From contig DUUU01000390.1 of NCBI GenBank assembly GCA_012841485.1, forward strand, positions 1 to 24,124: a DNA stretch of 24,124 nucleotides. The letters are read 5' to 3'. A model generated the notes under the pieces. The model was not told the origin of the DNA. It did not search any database and worked only from the letters and a program-made list of their open reading frames with translations. Origin of the DNA: Armatimonadota bacterium. GTDB taxonomy: Bacteria > Armatimonadota > JAAZEB01. Shown piece after piece: positions 23,402 through 24,124 of this stretch. A program made the translations under genes and the position numbers. Within the stretch, counting starts at the first letter, position 1; each line of letters begins with the position of its first letter.

Positions 23402-23787
23402 AACCTCTTCTCCATCTCAGGGCGCCGCGCGCGTGCGCCGCCCTCCGCCCTTGTTGCCACGATCCAAGGAGACGCTCGCGGCCTGCGCGAGCGCTCTCAG
23501 TGAGGCATCGGATACCCTCGCCCTCCCGCTGAAAGCAGGCGTCCGAATACGGCACGCGGGAGAGACCGCCTGCTATACGTTGGAGTCCTCTCCGGGCGTT
23601 TCGGTTTCAGCTACCTTCCCGAAGGCGCTAAAGTCCCTGGCGAGATGCATGTGGCCGGCTCTCGTGCCTCCCGGTGCCGGGCCCAGGGAGGGGGAGCTAC
23701 CGCGTGGCGATGACGGAGGAGCCCGTGGGGGCCGATAGACCAGCCCGGGTGTTACGCGCCCAGGGAGGACTCCCCAGAGAGTATCGC
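23402..23787. other. Intergenic region with inverted repeats, no gene
   Basis: No convincing gene on either strand. AGCAGGCG (23534-23541) pairs exactly with CGCCTGCT (23567-23574), with a small CCG/CGG stem inside. CTCCCGC (23523-23529) is an exact complement of GCGGGAG (23556-23562), which lies inside that loop, so two folds exclude each other. The region covers the upstream side of both the 1960-aa gene (minus) and the riboswitch promoter (plus). No promoter for the 1960-aa gene is evident. Confidence 0.45.
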
Positions 23788-23816
23788 TTGACAGCGAGGG
23801 AGCGCCTTGCTATAAT
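23788..23816 (+). promoter_or_regulatory. Consensus promoter of the riboswitch-controlled gene
   Basis: TTGACA (23788-23793), a 17-nt spacer and TATAAT (23811-23816): an ideal sigma-70 promoter. Transcription should begin near 23823, a few bases before the aptamer. Confidence 0.85.
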
Positions 23817-23826
23817 GGGGATGACA

Positions 23827-23936
23827 GCTTATCAAGAGCGGCCGAGGGGAACGCACCCGATGAAGCCCGGCAGCCTGCGGAGAAAGTGCCGTAAGGTGCC
23901 TTTGCGTTGCGCAGAAGAGTTCTGCAAAAGATAAGG
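23827..23936 (+). promoter_or_regulatory. SAM-I (S-box) riboswitch aptamer
   Basis: S-adenosylmethionine-sensing leader. P1 pairs CTTATC (23828-23833) with GATAAG (23930-23935). The conserved core is visible: ATCAAGAG, then GGCCGAGGGGAACGCACCC, the kink-turn/pseudoknot segment GATGAAGCCCGGCAGCC, GAGAAAGTGCC and AAGGTGCC. P4 is GCAGAA-GAG-TTCTGC (23911-23925). When SAM is bound, P1 is stable and the downstream terminator forms, switching the gene off. The gene it controls starts beyond the window; by class it should belong to methionine, cysteine or SAM synthesis or uptake. Confidence 0.93.
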
Positions 23937-23974
23937 GAATAGCCCTCACCGGTGGCCTCTATCTTCTTGCAGAA
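23920..23974 (+). promoter_or_regulatory. Antiterminator of the SAM-I riboswitch
   Basis: TTCTGCAAAAGATA (23920-23933), which spans the 3' sides of P4 and P1, is complementary to TATCTTCTTGCAGAA (23960-23974) over 14 bp with a single bulged C. This pairing destroys both P1 and the terminator stem, so it is the SAM-free ON state. Confidence 0.8.
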
Positions 23975-23987
23975 GGGGCCTTTTTTT
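23954..23987 (+). terminator. Rho-independent terminator of the SAM-I riboswitch
   Basis: GGCC (23954-23957) pairs with GGCC (23977-23980), and CTTCT (23963-23967) with AGAAG (23971-23975), around a TGC loop. Seven T follow (23981-23987). It is mutually exclusive with the antiterminator. Confidence 0.88.
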
Positions 23988-24124
23988 GTGCGCGAGGCCC
24001 CGTCGCGCGCGCACGCCTCTGCGAGCTGGCGCGATGGAACCCCACGGCGCCGCTCTCGTGTCCCGAAGAGAAGACGCGCGTGGCTATTTGGGGGCGCATG
24101 ATGCGCCGTGGCCCGGATGCCCCC
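23988..24124. other. Right edge downstream of the riboswitch
   Basis: It contains a GC-rich inverted repeat right after the terminator (GTGCGCG...CGCGCAC, about 23988-24013) and a GGCGCAT-G-ATGCGCC palindrome near 24095-24110. An ATG at 24034 opens a frame that reaches the edge, but its 30 codons show no recognisable homology, so I do not call it the controlled gene. Confidence 0.35.

Noticed and set aside
23556..23640. Possible glycine riboswitch (GGGAGAGACCG then CGAAGGCGCTAA)
   Set aside because: The two blocks are about 64 nt apart instead of about 40, and the expected CTCTCAGGCAAAAGGAC segment is absent; only a superficial match.
23674..23934. 86-aa plus-strand open frame
   Set aside because: It crosses the promoter and most of the SAM-I aptamer, so it cannot be a normal gene.
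1..24124. CRISPR arrays, tRNA or rRNA genes, transposases, phage genes
   Set aside because: Looked for by eye on both strands; no regularly spaced direct repeats, cloverleaf sequences or recombinase motifs were seen.

Overview
This is a GC-rich bacterial window (about 60-65% by eye) with 18 protein genes, packed tightly on both strands, a SAM-I riboswitch and several near-consensus sigma-70 promoters. The mix suggests a free-living, saccharolytic member of the Armatimonadota/Chloroflexota area: a UPF0182 membrane protein, LexA with a winged-helix N-terminus, a GH38-type mannosidase, a barrel-sandwich/KOW protein, a very large secreted beta-sandwich protein and an S-box riboswitch. This placement is inferred from gene content only; no rRNA gene or other marker here settles it.

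Layout. 1-2642 (-): most of a UPF0182 membrane protein that runs off the left edge, with a promoter only a few bases before its ATG. 2836-3508: a stand-alone receiver domain (+) convergent with an 81-aa acidic protein (-). 3582-6245 (+): GH38-like alpha-mannosidase. 6246-6627: a structured intergenic stretch with a hairpin repeat and a promoter for the barrel-sandwich/KOW gene (6628-7752). 7739-8757 (-): a PlsC-MazG pair. 9108-12718 (+): a translationally coupled four-gene operon (membrane coiled-coil protein, secreted TPR protein, GT4 glycosyltransferase, alpha/alpha-barrel protein) that looks like a glycan-building or glycan-trimming unit. 12722-13336 (-): lexA, divergent from an MgtE-like gene (13530-14852). 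14975-16498 (+): a DeoC-family protein followed by recO. 16538-17175 (-): two overlapping thioredoxin-fold genes. 17519-23401 (-): one 1960-residue exported protein built from LamG-like, carbohydrate-binding-like, Ig-like and Fn3-like modules. 23788-23987 (+): a consensus promoter, a SAM-I riboswitch and its terminator, whose target gene lies beyond the right edge.

The points most worth a second look are: (1) the DeoC-family protein lacks the Schiff-base lysine and the partner aspartate, so it is probably not a deoxyribose-phosphate aldolase; (2) the MgtE-like protein keeps the cytosolic Mg-sensing and CBS regions but has lost the pore signature and the pore aspartate; (3) the 1960-aa protein has a threefold tandem repeat of about 370 residues; (4) a 44-nt hairpin sequence occurs in two unrelated intergenic regions; (5) two promoters sit so close to their start codons that the mRNAs should be leaderless or nearly so; (6) the glycosyltransferase operon has no recognised substrate. 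I found no CRISPR array, tRNA, rRNA, transposase or phage gene, and no clear multi-gene defence system.
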